Shown: one piece after another, positions 34,709 through 44,261 of the stretch
Layout: the number at the start of each line of letters is the position of its first letter
How positions within the stretch are numbered: position 1 is the stretch's first letter
From: Rhizobium leguminosarum
GTDB lineage: Bacteria > Pseudomonadota > Alphaproteobacteria > Rhizobiales > Rhizobiaceae
Reading direction: 5' to 3'
DNA length: 64,000 bases
Assembly (NCBI RefSeq): GCF_004123835.1
Contig: NZ_MZMU01000002.1
Location: 248,001 to 312,000 of the forward strand
Program-made: the position numbers and the translations under genes
Notes under the pieces: generated by a model
Told to the model about the DNA's origin: nothing
Database searches by the model: none
Seen by the model: the letters and a program-made list of their open reading frames with translations, nothing else

Positions 34709-34998
34709 ATGCTCCTTCAGCGTGTCAGTTTCTATGTGCTTCTGGTCCTCGTGACCATTGCGTTCGTCGCCGTCGTGCTACCGTTCTATTTGGCGATATT
34801 CTGGGCAGTTGTCCTCGCTATCATCTTCTTCCCGCTTCACGCCCGTATCGAGGCTCGGCTGGGTGGGCGGGGAAACCTTGCTGCAGCGCTGTCTCTCTAC
34901 TAGGCATCAATGGTTTCGTGATCGGGCCGCTGATAGCCGCTCTCTTCATCGCCGCTTGGGGAATATTCGTGGAGGAGGAGGGCACGTCGGATTCCTGA
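34709..34998 (+). pseudogene. AI-2E-family transporter, internally deleted remnant
   Basis: The N-terminal ~64 residues (MLLQRVSFYVLLVLVTIAF to LAAALSLY) match the start of PerM/AI-2E family membrane proteins and end at TAG 34901-34903. Immediately after, in another frame, the family C-terminus is readable (GINGFVIGPLIAALFIAAW, GIFVEEE) to a stop at 34998. The ~250 residues between, including most membrane spans, are gone. This is a clear internal deletion, so no working transporter is made. Confidence 0.8.
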
Positions 34999-35090
34999 CG
35001 ATGCGGCCGGAGCATTTAACGATGGCTTCCGGAACTTTCGTCTCCCTGACTGGTTTGATAGATTCGAACCATCATCATGGGGGTGGAGCC

Positions 35091-35276
35091 ATGAGCGCTT
35101 GGGGTGTCGCCGTCTTCGATAAGACGCTGCAAACCACAAATATGCGGTACGACGATCTGATGGCCGAGCAGGGACCTGATCGGCAGCTCGTCTGGCATGT
35201 GCTCGGCGCGGTTCTTCATACGCTGAGATATCGTCTGCCGGCTGCGCAGCAGGAGCCGCAACCACACCGTTTCTGA
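35091..35276 (+). pseudogene. DUF2267-family protein, truncated
   Basis: A 61-residue frame from the ATG at 35091 (GTGGAG upstream) reads AWGVAVFDKTLQTTNMRYDD then WHVLGAVLHTLRYRLP, the first third of a DUF2267 protein (usually ~140 residues). The similarity ends at the LRYRLP position and a few unrelated residues lead to the stop. The function of the family is unknown; members often lie with stress genes. Probably non-functional. Confidence 0.65.
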
Positions 35277-35334
35277 AACGACTCTCACCGGAACATTCGA
35301 CGCCCACTAACCGCAAAAGGCAGGAGGAAAGACC

Positions 35335-35760
35335 ATGAAAGTGTCAGAGATCATGTCGCGCGATGTAGAAATCGCTAACCCTAATCAGACGATAGCCGAG
35401 ATCGCGAGATGCATGGCCGACAGGCAGATCGGCTTCCTGCCGGTCGGCGACAACGACCGGCTCGTCGGAACCATCACGGACCGCGATCTCGTCGTGCGCG
35501 GGCTTGCCGACGGACTCGGGGGCGATGCAAAGGTGCGCGAAGTCATGTCGCGCGATGTCAAATATTGCTTCGAAGACGAAGATGTCGACGACGTGACCCG
35601 CAATATGGGGCAGGTCCAGGTCCGCCGCCTTCCCGTCGTCAATCGTGACAAACGCCTTACTGGCGTCATCTCGCTCGGCGATGCGTCCCTGGCGGACACC
35701 GCTGCAGCGGGAGCCGGGTTGAAAAAAGTGTCCCGACCGGGTGGCGCTCATGCACATTAG
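35335..35760 (+). CDS. CBS-domain protein
   Basis: A 141-residue protein made of two CBS motifs (about 1-58 and 65-125), a Bateman module that binds adenosine nucleotides. Each half has the V-x-E-x-M-SRDV opening (KVSEIMSRDV, KVREVMSRDV) and a closing GTITDRDLV or GVISLGD. No other domain is attached. The stop codon TAG is the first base triplet of a TAGAGCGGGATGA repeat shared with 3596. It is the intact end of an otherwise eroded stress-gene group. A regulatory role is inferred only. Confidence 0.88.
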   Translation: MKVSEIMSRDVEIANPNQTIAEIARCMADRQIGFLPVGDNDRLVGTITDRDLVVRGLADGLGGDAKVREVMSRDVKYCFEDEDVDDVTRNMGQVQVRRLPVVNRDKRLTGVISLGDASLADTAAAGAGLKKVSRPGGAHAH

Positions 35761-35793
35761 AGCGGGATGATTTTAGGCCTGAATTAAACAGTT

Positions 35794-35822
35794 AGAGCAT
35801 GGTGCCTCCGGCGCCATGCTCT
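35794..35822. terminator. 13-bp stem-loop after the CBS gene
   Basis: AGAGCATGGTGCC and GGCGCCATGCTCT pair with one G-T wobble around a TCC loop. It lies 34 bp after the CBS stop codon between convergent genes, so it can end transcription from the left. No T-run follows, and the sequence also resembles dispersed rhizobial palindromes. The remaining bases to 36019 hold nothing I can identify. Confidence 0.55.
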
Positions 35823-36019
35823 AACAGCAGCAAGGGGCAGCATCGGATGCGCGCCGCTCTAACCGATTTTGATTTCCACCTCCGGATAACATTCGCTTCT
35901 GGCCAGGAAACGACGTTGATTTCGTGCCAAGCCCGGCGCAGACGATCTAACCTTTCGTTTTTACGCAATTATGGACGAAACACCGCTTCGCAGTTTTTCC
36001 GAAATTGCTCTCAGCAAAC

Positions 36020-36955
36020 TCAGGGGAAAAGATCGGGGAGTTCGGAGCGTGCGATGCGTCGCAACCTGACCGCTTCTGCCATCTCTATCGAGCGATAGGG
36101 AAAGCGCAAACGGGTGCCCACGGGTCCCCAATTGCCGATCGCACTTAAAAGTTTGTCGAGGGCGGCGTTCGAATAGCCAAATTCCTGGCGAAACGGGACG
36201 ATATGCGCGTCCACAAATGTGCAGATGCGTCGCTCCAGATCGAGTGCGGCGTCGACATCGTTTCGCATCGAGACCGTCCAGGCCTGAGCACCACGCGGAC
36301 TAAGGCAGGCCACATTGGAAAAGGAGCCTGCTGCCACACCTTCCTTGGTGCCGGTTGCGAGATGATGGCCGGGGACGAAGAGCGAAAGCCCGGACAGATG
36401 CCGGCGTGCCTCGACATACCAGGAGGCGTCGCCATCGGCGAGCTTGATGCCGATCACCTCAGGCACTGCCGCGCAGACCATGCCGAGCTCCCTTGGCGCC
36501 AGCACGCGTTTTGCATGCGGCGGATTGTAGAGGATGAGCGGAATGCCGTCGGCAGCCTCGGCCGTGCGTGTCAGGAAGTCGACCGCTTCGGCATCGGTGA
36601 GCGGCCACCAGTCCGGCAATATGAGCTGAATGGCGCGGGGATCGAGCGCGGCGGCGCGGCGGACGCGATTGAGCATGATCAGCGGGTCGGGCTGGCAGGC
36701 GCCGATGACGAATGGCGTTGAAGATGCCTTGCAGCGCTCGGCCAGCATTGCCTGGATTCTGTCGAACTCCGCCTCCGTCTGATTGTGGAATTCGCCGGCG
36801 GTGCCATTTGAGTAAATACCATCGACGCCGGCATCGATGAGGATGTCGATCTCTTCGCCGAGCTTGTCGAATTCAATGCTGTCATCGGCCGCGATCGGCA
36901 AAAGCAGGCTCGCCCAATTTCCGCCGATGGCGGGACGCGGCGTCTTCCCATTCAT
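36020..36955 (-). CDS. DHDPS/N-acetylneuraminate-lyase family aldolase, second copy in the operon
   Basis: A 311-residue TIM-barrel class I aldolase of the dihydrodipicolinate synthase superfamily. The Schiff-base lysine is Lys171 (IGIKLADGD) and the conserved tyrosine Tyr143 (LILYNPPHAK). The pyruvate-binding region reads YSNGTAGEFHN rather than GTTGE, so it is not the lysine-biosynthetic enzyme. It is the last gene of the oligopeptide-type ABC operon. The start at about 36955 (MNGKTPRPAIGG) is the family start; the frame is open further upstream without homology. Members act on diverse keto-acid sugars; the substrate here is unknown. Confidence 0.85.
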   Translation of the reverse strand: MNGKTPRPAIGGNWASLLLPIAADDSIEFDKLGEEIDILIDAGVDGIYSNGTAGEFHNQTEAEFDRIQAMLAERCKASSTPFVIGACQPDPLIMLNRVRRAAALDPRAIQLILPDWWPLTDAEAVDFLTRTAEAADGIPLILYNPPHAKRVLAPRELGMVCAAVPEVIGIKLADGDASWYVEARRHLSGLSLFVPGHHLATGTKEGVAAGSFSNVACLSPRGAQAWTVSMRNDVDAALDLERRICTFVDAHIVPFRQEFGYSNAALDKLLSAIGNWGPVGTRLRFPYRSIEMAEAVRLRRIARSELPDLFP

Positions 36956-36980
36956 CTGTTTTTCTCCGGTGGATGACGGA

Positions 36981-37934
36981 TCAGTTGAGGTCGTCGCGAA
37001 TGCAGGCCTTGAAGTGGCCCGGCGCGATTTCCCGCAATTGCGGAACAGCGTCGGCGCAGGCCTCGAGCGCGCTCGGACAGCGCGTGCGAAAAACACATCC
37101 GCTCGGCGGATTGGCCGGACTTGGAATATCGCCCTTCAGGATCTGCCTGGCACGGCGGGCGTCCGGATCGGGCGACGGAATCGCTGAGAGCAGCGCGCGC
37201 GTATAGGGATGCTGCGGTCTCGCATAGAGATCGGCACTCGGCGCGATTTCCATGATGCGGCCGAGATAGAGCACGATCACCCGGTCGCAAATATATTCGA
37301 CGACGGCAAGGTCATGCGAGATGAACAGCATGGTCAAGCCAAGCCGCTGCTGCAGGTCGCGCAGCAGGTTGATCACCTGCGCCTGGATCGACACGTCGAG
37401 CGCCGAGACCGGCTCGTCGGCCACGATGAATTCGGGCGACAAGGTCAACGCCCGGGCAATCCCGATGCGCTGGCGCTGGCCACCGGAAAATTCATGCGCG
37501 TATCGATTGATTGCGTCGGCGGGCAGATCGACCTCCGCCAAGGCCGACCGCGCCCGCTCGAGCCTGTCGCGGGCGGTGCCGATCCCCTGGATCTGCAAGC
37601 CTTCCGTCAGGATCTCGCCGATGGTCATGCGCGGCGACAGGCTGGCGAAGGGGTCCTGGAAAATATACTGCATGCGCGGCCGTTGCCGTCTGAGCGCGGA
37701 AGCGGAAAGTGCCGTGAGTTCCGTCCCGTCGAAACGGACGCTGCCTGACGACGGCTCGACGAGGCGAAGGACGGAACGCCCGATCGTGGTCTTTCCGCTG
37801 CCGGATTCGCCGACAAGCCCGACGACTTCACCCTTGCCGATATCGAAGGAGATACCCTGGAGAATGTTCAGCCGCGTGCCGCGGGAGGTATAATGTTTCG
37901 AAAGGTCGCGGACGGAGAGCAGCGGTGCGCTCAT
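36981..37934 (-). CDS. Oligopeptide/dipeptide-type ABC transporter ATP-binding protein (OppF/DppF type)
   Basis: A 317-residue ATPase with Walker A GESGSGKT, signature [15 protein letters not shown] and Walker [14 protein letters not shown]. The C-terminal oligopeptide-binding-ATPase extension has the cysteine-containing [14 protein letters not shown]...C pattern typical of OppD/OppF, where an iron-sulfur cluster has been seen in some members. It starts directly after the OppD-type stop codon. It pairs with the other ATPase to drive the permeases at 39896-41736. Confidence 0.93.
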   Translation of the reverse strand: MSAPLLSVRDLSKHYTSRGTRLNILQGISFDIGKGEVVGLVGESGSGKTTIGRSVLRLVEPSSGSVRFDGTELTALSASALRRQRPRMQYIFQDPFASLSPRMTIGEILTEGLQIQGIGTARDRLERARSALAEVDLPADAINRYAHEFSGGQRQRIGIARALTLSPEFIVADEPVSALDVSIQAQVINLLRDLQQRLGLTMLFISHDLAVVEYICDRVIVLYLGRIMEIAPSADLYARPQHPYTRALLSAIPSPDPDARRARQILKGDIPSPANPPSGCVFRTRCPSALEACADAVPQLREIAPGHFKACIRDDLN

Positions 37935-38951
37935 CTAGATCTCCTGCCATCTGATGCAGCGGCTGCGATGCTGCGGATTGACCTGTTCGAGCGCGGGAAC
38001 GGCAGCGCGACAGGCATCGATCGCGAATTTGCAGCGCGGGGAAAAGGCGCAGCCGCTCGGCATGTTCATCAGGCTCGGGACCATGCCGGGAATGGCCGCA
38101 AGCTTTTCACCGGCCAGCTTCATCCGCGCCGCATCGCCAAGGCGCGGCATGGAGGCGAGAAGGCCCATCGTGTAGGGATGCTTGGGATTGCGGAAAACCT
38201 CGCCGACCGGTCCTTCTTCGACGATCCGGCCGGCATACATCACCGCGACGCGATGGGCGATTTCGGCGACGACGCCGAGATTGTGGGTGACAAAGAGCAT
38301 GGCCATGCCGCGTTCGCGCTGCAGTTTAAGGAGCAGGTCGAGAATCTGCGCCTGGATCGTCACGTCGAGCGCCGTTGTCGGCTCGTCGGCGATCAGCAGC
38401 GCCGGATCGCAGGCGAGCGCCATGGCGATCGTGGCGCGCTGCCGCATGCCGCCCGAGAGTTCGTGCGGATATTGGCCGGCACGGCGTCGAGCGTCCGGTA
38501 TGCCGACGCTTTCAAGCAACGCGACGACTGCGTTCATCGCCGCCTTGCGATCGGCACCGCGATGGATGCGGATCGGCTCGCCAATCTGGTCGCCGATGGT
38601 GAAGACGGGATTGAGGCTTGACATCGGCTCCTGGAATATCATGCCGATGTCATCGCCCCTGATCCTGCGCATGCTCTCCTCGTCGAGGGAGACGAGATCG
38701 CGGACCACGCCGTCGCTCGTCGCAAGGCGGATGCTGCCTGCGGCGATCACGCCGATGTTGCGGGTGAGCAGCCGCATGACCGACAGGCTGGTGACCGACT
38801 TGCCGGAGCCGGATTCGCCGACCAGCGCAAGCGTCTCGCCGGCGGCAACGCTGAGGTCGATATCGTTGACCGCCGTGATCTCGCCGCCACGGATGCGGAA
38901 GATCGTTCGCAATCCCTTGATGTCGAGTACGGGTTCGGCGGTTTGTTCCAT
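37935..38951 (-). CDS. Oligopeptide/dipeptide-type ABC transporter ATP-binding protein (OppD/DppD type)
   Basis: A 338-residue ATPase starting at ATG 38951 ([14 protein letters not shown]); the open frame upstream overlaps the aldolase and is non-coding. Walker A GESGSGKS, signature [15 protein letters not shown] and Walker [14 protein letters not shown] are present. The C-terminus has [17 protein letters not shown], the OppD cysteine motif. It is the companion of OppF in the same operon and lies 8 bp after the stop of the first aldolase gene. Confidence 0.93.
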   Translation of the reverse strand: MEQTAEPVLDIKGLRTIFRIRGGEITAVNDIDLSVAAGETLALVGESGSGKSVTSLSVMRLLTRNIGVIAAGSIRLATSDGVVRDLVSLDEESMRRIRGDDIGMIFQEPMSSLNPVFTIGDQIGEPIRIHRGADRKAAMNAVVALLESVGIPDARRRAGQYPHELSGGMRQRATIAMALACDPALLIADEPTTALDVTIQAQILDLLLKLQRERGMAMLFVTHNLGVVAEIAHRVAVMYAGRIVEEGPVGEVFRNPKHPYTMGLLASMPRLGDAARMKLAGEKLAAIPGMVPSLMNMPSGCAFSPRCKFAIDACRAAVPALEQVNPQHRSRCIRWQEI

Positions 38952-38959
38952 CAGCCTGC

Positions 38960-39877
38960 TCAGTTCAGCAGGCCGGTTGCACGCAGGATCTCGTCGATCC
39001 GCGCCGTTTCGGCATCGTTGAGAGAGGCACGCGGCCGCGGCATGACGGCGGAATCGATGATGCCGAGGCTGCGCATCGCCGTCTTGAAGGCGCCGATGCC
39101 GGCTGCGCCGCCGCTGACACGGCCCTGCGCGACCCAGACGATTTCGAAGAGGCGGCAGAGACGCTCCTGTTCCTTCTTCGCGGCGACCCAATCACCGCGC
39201 TGGGCAGCATCCCAAAGTCGGACATAGCCGTGCGGATCGACATTGGCGATACCGGGAACGACGCCGTCGGCGCCCATCAGCAGGGCGGTGTCGACGACGA
39301 TCTCGGAGCCGGTCATCAGGAAGACGTCCTTGTGTTCGGCAAGATCGAGGAGCGCATAGCGGAAGTTGCCGTCGTCGCCGCTGGAATCCTTGAGACCGAT
39401 AATGGCGCCTTCCCTGGCGAGCGTGACCACGGTCTGGCGCTGCAGCTTGACGTGAACGCAGACGGGAATGTCGTAGGCGATCAGCGGTACGTCCACCGCG
39501 TCGCGGATATAACGGAAGTGGTTGAGGATCTCGGACTGGCTGGTGACCGTATAGAATGGGGCCGTCACCACAACCGCATCGGCGCCGGCTGCCTTTGCGA
39601 CCTTCGCATGGGTGATGACGCGATCCGTGGTCGGGTCAATGACGCCGACGATCAGCGGCACGCGGCCATTCACCACTCTGGCCGAATGTTCGATGATGTC
39701 TCGCCGCGTCTTTTCGTCATGGAAGATCACCTCGCTGGTCGAGCCGAGCACGAATACGCCATGGCAGCCGGCATCGATCAGATGCTCGAGCACGCGTGTA
39801 TAGGATGGGTAGTCGACGGTGAGATCCGGATTGAGCGGTGTTACGACAGGGGGGACGACACCTTTGAATTTGGTCAT
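38960..39877 (-). CDS. DHDPS/N-acetylneuraminate-lyase family aldolase, first copy
   Basis: A 305-residue class I aldolase. Lys163 (GLKDSSGD) is the Schiff-base residue and Tyr135 (LIAYDIPV) the general acid, at standard positions. The GTTGE-type loop reads LGSTSEV, again unlike true DapA. It lies between the permease and OppD-type genes, so its substrate is presumably what the importer brings in. The pair of diverged aldolases in one operon suggests two steps or two substrates. Confidence 0.86.
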   Translation of the reverse strand: MTKFKGVVPPVVTPLNPDLTVDYPSYTRVLEHLIDAGCHGVFVLGSTSEVIFHDEKTRRDIIEHSARVVNGRVPLIVGVIDPTTDRVITHAKVAKAAGADAVVVTAPFYTVTSQSEILNHFRYIRDAVDVPLIAYDIPVCVHVKLQRQTVVTLAREGAIIGLKDSSGDDGNFRYALLDLAEHKDVFLMTGSEIVVDTALLMGADGVVPGIANVDPHGYVRLWDAAQRGDWVAAKKEQERLCRLFEIVWVAQGRVSGGAAGIGAFKTAMRSLGIIDSAVMPRPRASLNDAETARIDEILRATGLLN

Positions 39878-39895
39878 TTTCGCTTCTTTCGATTG

Positions 39896-40774
39896 TCAGT
39901 TCAGTTCGGCACGCGGGTCGAAGGCATCTCTGAGGCCATCGCCAATGAAGTTGATCGCCAGAACGGCAAGGATCAGCGCGGCGCCGGGGAAGAGCCATTG
40001 CCACGGATATTGTTCGAGCACGGCGGTTGAGCGGGCCGCGTTCAGCATGTTGCCCCAGCTTGCTGCCGGCGGGGCGATACCAAGACCGAGAAAGGACAGG
40101 CCCGCCTCGAGCAGGATGGCATTGGCGATCTGCAGCGTTGCATAGACCACGAGGATATCGATCGAGTTCGGCAGACCATGGCGAAACAGCAGATGTCCGA
40201 TGCCGGCGCCCATGCCGCGGGCGGCCAGGACGAAGTCGCGTTCACGCAATTCCAGCAGTCGCGAGCGGATCATGCGCGCAAGCAGCGGCCAGGAAAGCAG
40301 CGAGATGACCAGCACCGTCGGCCAGATGCCGGTACCGGCAATCGAGGCGAGCACAAGCAGGAAGATGACGGGCGGCAGGGTCATCACCAGATCGACGAAG
40401 CGCATCGAGACGGCGTCCGTCCAGCGTCCTGCAAGCGCCGAGATTGCCCCGAAAAGAAAACCGATGACCGCCGAAAGCGCGGTCGACGCGACGGCGACCA
40501 GCAGCGAAATCCGGCCACCTTCGAGCACGCGGGCGAAGACGTCGCGGCCAACGCCGTCGGCTCCGAACCAGTGCGTTGCCGTCGGGCCGCTATTCATCGC
40601 CAGAAGATCGATGTCGTTCGGCCGGAAAGCCCACCATAGCGGATAGGAGAGGATCAACAGCAGCATTGGCGTGGCAATGCAGACGCCGGCAACGGCTGCG
40701 CGGTTGAGCAGAAACCGACTGAAGGCGCGGGCAAGTGGTCCGGGGCTCCGGCGTTCGGAAGAGCGTGCCAGCAT
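39896..40774 (-). CDS. Oligopeptide-type ABC transporter permease (DppC/OppC type)
   Basis: A 292-residue inner-membrane permease from ATG 40774. It has an N-terminal span ([20 protein letters not shown]), the periplasmic [17 protein letters not shown] motif characteristic of DppC, five further spans, and an EAA-like loop ([15 protein letters not shown]). The very long open frame reaching to 41776 is an artefact of the upstream gene read in another frame. The gene begins two bases after the stop of the DppB-type gene. Confidence 0.9.
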   Translation of the reverse strand: MLARSSERRSPGPLARAFSRFLLNRAAVAGVCIATPMLLLILSYPLWWAFRPNDIDLLAMNSGPTATHWFGADGVGRDVFARVLEGGRISLLVAVASTALSAVIGFLFGAISALAGRWTDAVSMRFVDLVMTLPPVIFLLVLASIAGTGIWPTVLVISLLSWPLLARMIRSRLLELRERDFVLAARGMGAGIGHLLFRHGLPNSIDILVVYATLQIANAILLEAGLSFLGLGIAPPAASWGNMLNAARSTAVLEQYPWQWLFPGAALILAVLAINFIGDGLRDAFDPRAELN

Positions 40775-40776
40775 GA

Positions 40777-41736
40777 TCAGCCCACCTTGATGCGCGGGTC
40801 GACGACCGCATAGGTAATGTCGGTCAGAAGATTGACGACGATAACGCAAGTGCCGATGACGAGCGTCGCCCCCATGATGACGGGGTAGTCGCGGGTCTGC
40901 ACGGCATCGACGAGCAACAGACCCATGCCCGGCCAGTTGAAGACGCTCTCGATGAAGATGGCGCCGCCGATTGCAAGCCCGATGGTGGAGCCGATCAGCG
41001 TGACGATCGGCAGAAGCGCATTGCGCAAGGCATGCTTGGTGATGACCCAGAACTCGCGAACGCCCTTGGCACGGGCAGTGCGCACGTAATCCTGGTTCAG
41101 CACTTCGAGCAGCGAAGCGCGCATGTAACGCATGATCAATGCGGCTTGCGCGACAGACAGAAGTGCCGCCGGCAGGATCAGATGGTGGAGGAGATCGCCC
41201 ACCGAGAATTCCTCGCCCGGCGTCAGCATGCCGCCTGATGGCATCCAGTGCAGGCGGACGGAGAAAATATAAAGGCCGATCAGCGCGCTGAGGAAGGCCG
41301 GGCTTGAAATGCCGGCAAGCGCAACCACCGATAAGGAGAGATCGGCAAGCGAATTGCGTCGGACGGCGCCGATCACCCCGAAGGTGATGCCCGCGACGAT
41401 GGCAAAGGCAAGTGCGGTGCCCATCAAGAGTACTGTCGGGCCGATCCGTGACAGCACCAGGCCCAGAACCGGCTGATCGAGACGCTTGATCGAATAGCCG
41501 AGATTGCCGGTCAGCGCCTGCTGCAACCAGCCCAGATACTGCGCGGGCAAGGGCTGATCGAGCCCGAGGCTTCTGCGCAGATCGGCAAGGTCTGACGGCG
41601 ACATCGGCAGGTTCGGATCGATATAGGCATCGATCGGATCGCCGGGCGTCAGGCGCAGCAGCAGGAAGATCAGCATGCTCAGGGCGACAAGCATGCCTAT
41701 TCCTATGACCAGGCGTCTGAGACTGTATTGGAGCAT
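40777..41736 (-). CDS. Oligopeptide-type ABC transporter permease (DppB/OppB type)
   Basis: A 319-residue permease with the family N-terminus ([20 protein letters not shown]) and [11 protein letters not shown] motif, six spans and the docking loop [16 protein letters not shown]. It lies between the binding-protein gene and DppC. A stem-loop separates it from the binding-protein gene at 41754-41773. Confidence 0.92.
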   Translation of the reverse strand: MLQYSLRRLVIGIGMLVALSMLIFLLLRLTPGDPIDAYIDPNLPMSPSDLADLRRSLGLDQPLPAQYLGWLQQALTGNLGYSIKRLDQPVLGLVLSRIGPTVLLMGTALAFAIVAGITFGVIGAVRRNSLADLSLSVVALAGISSPAFLSALIGLYIFSVRLHWMPSGGMLTPGEEFSVGDLLHHLILPAALLSVAQAALIMRYMRASLLEVLNQDYVRTARAKGVREFWVITKHALRNALLPIVTLIGSTIGLAIGGAIFIESVFNWPGMGLLLVDAVQTRDYPVIMGATLVIGTCVIVVNLLTDITYAVVDPRIKVG

Positions 41737-41753
41737 GGTTCATCCGTCTTATC

Positions 41754-41773
41754 AGGGTGGCCGAAGCCACCCT
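41754..41773 (-). promoter_or_regulatory. Stem-loop between binding-protein and permease genes
   Basis: A perfect 8-bp stem, AGGGTGGC / GCCACCCT, with a CGAA tetraloop sits in the 58-bp gap after the binding-protein gene. It is the third such junction in the window with a strong hairpin (compare 8861-8924 and 20078-20098). Likely role: 3' protection of the binding-protein mRNA. Confidence 0.6.
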
Positions 41774-41794
41774 CAAGGCTTTCCCGGAAACCGC

Positions 41795-43393
41795 CTATTC
41801 GGCGATCGACCATTTCTGCGGGTTGGCCTGGTAGGGGCCGCCGCCCGGCGCCGGCGTCCAGACGAAATCCTTCACCTTGGTCGAAACGACGCCGTAGCGG
41901 TTTGCCACCCAGAGCGTCGCCCAGGGCAGGTTCGTGTTCATCACCTTGCAGACGTCCTGGTAGGCGGCATCCCGCTTGGTGCTGTCCGGCTCGGCCAAGG
42001 CACTATCAAGCGCCTTGGTGAGGTCAGGCATGCGAACCCTGGCGACATTCGGTCCGGCCGGAGGGATCTGCTTTTCGTTGAGGCCGACATTGATGCTTCC
42101 GGCATCCGGCCCGTTCTGCAGCCCGGCATAGACCAACTGGAACTGGGCAATATCCGGCGTCGCATTGAGCACGATGCTGTTATAGGTCGGGGCATCGACG
42201 GCGCGCGGAACGACGTTGATGCCGACCTGGGCAAGCATCGCCTGCACTGCGGCAAGCACGTTGGTCGCCAGCGGCGTGGTGTAATAGGTCAGAAGCGTGA
42301 TCGGCTTGCCGCCATTGATCTGGTCCCAGCCGGCTTCCGTCAGCAACTTCTTGGCCTTCTCGGGATCATAGGCATAGCTGTCGATGCCCTGGGGTATCAG
42401 CTGTTCGGCGACATAGGCGCAATTGGCAGGCTTGGCCGCACCGCCATAGAGGCTCTGGATGATGGCATCGCGATTGATTGCGTACATCACCGCCTGGCGG
42501 ACGCGCACGTCCTTCCAGAGCGGGGAATCGTGGTTGAAGCCGAGATAGTTGACGACGAAAGAGTTGCCTTCGATGACCTGGAAGTCCTTGTTGTCCTTGA
42601 AGGTCGGCACGTCGTTGGAATCGACATAGGTAAACTGGACCTCGCCGGATCTCAGCGCCGCGATCGCCGCGGCCGGGTTGGCGAAATAGCGATTGATGAC
42701 GCGTTCCAGTGCGGGCTTGCCACCGCGATAATCGGTGTTTGCGGCAAGTTCGACATATTGATCCGAGACGTATTTGGTGAATTTGAACGGGCCGGTGCCG
42801 ATCGGGGTGGTAGACCACCACGTGTTCTTTGCGAGCTGGTCGGCCGGAATCGCGGAGAGCGCATGCTCGGGCAGCATCATCACCTTGGTCATCGTGTCGG
42901 GAAAACTGCTGCTCGGCGTGCTGAGCTTGATGACAACAGTGTGCTCATCCGGCGTCTCGACCGACGATATGCCCTTCAGCCGGGCAGCGAGCACCGAGCC
43001 GGTTTTCGAATCCATCGCAAGGCCCATGGTGAACTTCGCGTCCTTGGCGGTGAACGGTTTGCCGTCATGCCATTTGGCGTCTGCCAGCTTGAACGTGTAG
43101 GTCATCTGGTCCGGGCTGACCTCGTAGGAGCTTGCCAGCGCGCCGACGACCTTCTGCAGCTTCTCGTCATAGGTGATCAGCGGTTCGTAGTAGACGCTGA
43201 GCCAGGTGAAGCCGGCGGTCGCGGCAAGCGGGTTGAAGTTGCCCTGGAAGCCTCCGGGGCCGACATCGAAGCCGCCCGACAGCGTGGCTGCCTGAGCCTC
43301 AGTTGCAACGCCCGAAACGACAAGAGCCGGAACGGCAGCCGTCGACAGCAGGGCGCCAAGCGCGATAATGGATAATTTAGACAGTCTTTTCAT
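41795..43393 (-). CDS. Periplasmic binding protein, peptide/opine type (SBP family 5)
   Basis: A 532-residue solute-binding protein of family 5. The start at 43393 (MKRLSKLSIIALGALLSTA) gives a good signal peptide, cleaved near TEAQA-AT. The mature protein shows typical features: PLITYDEKLQKVVGALASS, YTFKLADAKWHDGKPFTAKD and VRQAVMYAINRDAII. The start lies within the last codons of the GntR gene (17-bp overlap), so regulator and binding protein are coupled. The ligand is unknown; the aldolases argue for a sugar acid or conjugate more than a plain peptide. Confidence 0.92.
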   Translation of the reverse strand: MKRLSKLSIIALGALLSTAAVPALVVSGVATEAQAATLSGGFDVGPGGFQGNFNPLAATAGFTWLSVYYEPLITYDEKLQKVVGALASSYEVSPDQMTYTFKLADAKWHDGKPFTAKDAKFTMGLAMDSKTGSVLAARLKGISSVETPDEHTVVIKLSTPSSSFPDTMTKVMMLPEHALSAIPADQLAKNTWWSTTPIGTGPFKFTKYVSDQYVELAANTDYRGGKPALERVINRYFANPAAAIAALRSGEVQFTYVDSNDVPTFKDNKDFQVIEGNSFVVNYLGFNHDSPLWKDVRVRQAVMYAINRDAIIQSLYGGAAKPANCAYVAEQLIPQGIDSYAYDPEKAKKLLTEAGWDQINGGKPITLLTYYTTPLATNVLAAVQAMLAQVGINVVPRAVDAPTYNSIVLNATPDIAQFQLVYAGLQNGPDAGSINVGLNEKQIPPAGPNVARVRMPDLTKALDSALAEPDSTKRDAAYQDVCKVMNTNLPWATLWVANRYGVVSTKVKDFVWTPAPGGGPYQANPQKWSIAE

Positions 43394-44120
43394 GTGTTCC
43401 TCCCACGTTTGAACTTGTCTTGTTGTTGGCAATCACCCGGGCAATGCCCTCGTAGTGACGATCCAGGCGTCTGCGCGCCTCCTCCAGATCTTTTGCCTCG
43501 ATCGCATCGACGATCGCGGCATGGTCGCGCCACGTCGCCATCGGATCGGCATTTTCAAGATTGACGAAATCCGATGCCTTGTAGAAGGCGAGCCAGAAGA
43601 CATCGATCAGCCGCACGAGCGTTTCATTGTCCTGGCAGCGAAACAGCAGTCGATGGAACAGCTGGTCGTCTTCCGCAAAGGTTTCGCCCCGCTCGGCATG
43701 GGCGCGCATCCGATTGACGGTGGCGTGCAGCTCGGCGATGTCGTCCTCGCCGATCACGTCGATCGTTTTGCCGATCAATCCCACTTCCAGCGTACGCCGG
43801 ATTTCGAGGACCTCCTCGATCTGCCGCAGGGCGCCGCCGAGGCCGTAAGCGAGGTTGTCGAGAAGCGGCTCGAAGGAAAAAGCCTTCACGAAGATGCCGA
43901 CGCCGCGCCGCGTCTCCAGCACGCCGAGCGATTCCAACGCCTTGATGCCTTCCCTCAGCGAATTGCGGCTGACGCCGAGCTGGGTGGCGAGCTCTCCCTC
44001 AGCCGGAAGCAGGGTTCCGGGCGCAAGGCCATTTTCGTCGATATAGGCGCGCAGACTTTCCTGCACGGAGACATGCAGCAGCGGGGCGCGTGTCAGCGGC
44101 TTCATCGATTTCAATGTCAT
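43377..44120 (-). CDS. GntR-family (FadR subfamily) regulator of the operon
   Basis: A 247-residue regulator with an N-terminal winged HTH (LLPAEGELATQLGVSRNSLR) and a C-terminal all-helical FCD domain (about 85-225) with metal-binding His/Asp residues (EDDQLFHRLLF, DHAAIVDAI, LDRHYEG). ATG 44120 is chosen because the promoter at 44160-44188 would put the first ATG (44141) only ~12 bases from the RNA start. It is the first gene of an eight-gene minus-strand operon and likely represses it until the substrate binds. Confidence 0.88.
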   Translation of the reverse strand: MTLKSMKPLTRAPLLHVSVQESLRAYIDENGLAPGTLLPAEGELATQLGVSRNSLREGIKALESLGVLETRRGVGIFVKAFSFEPLLDNLAYGLGGALRQIEEVLEIRRTLEVGLIGKTIDVIGEDDIAELHATVNRMRAHAERGETFAEDDQLFHRLLFRCQDNETLVRLIDVFWLAFYKASDFVNLENADPMATWRDHAAIVDAIEAKDLEEARRRLDRHYEGIARVIANNKTSSNVGGTHEKTV

Positions 44121-44159
44121 GCCCCGGTCACTTTCGCGCATCGCCGATAAGATGGATGT

Positions 44160-44188
44160 TAGATATCGACTTGTAGGATATCTGTCAA
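44160..44188 (-). promoter_or_regulatory. Promoter with nested GntR-type operator
   Basis: On the minus strand TTGACA (44188-44183), a 17-base spacer and TATCTA (44165-44160) form a near-consensus promoter. The inverted repeat AGATATC-N9-GATATCT (44161-44167 and 44177-44183) overlaps the -10 and the edge of the -35. A bound FadR-type repressor would cover the whole promoter. This is the only clear promoter of the operon. Confidence 0.78.
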
Positions 44189-44261
44189 CTGGTCAGATTG
44201 GAGAGCTGACACCGAACCCGGCTTGCAGCCGTTTGAGGCGGTCGTTTGGGGACAAACAGCT

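Noticed and set aside
41675..43375. 566-codon plus-strand open frame opposite the binding-protein gene
   Set aside because: It is fully antisense to a clear SBP family 5 gene, with Arg/Gly/Asp-rich composition and no family likeness; such frames are common in GC-rich genes.
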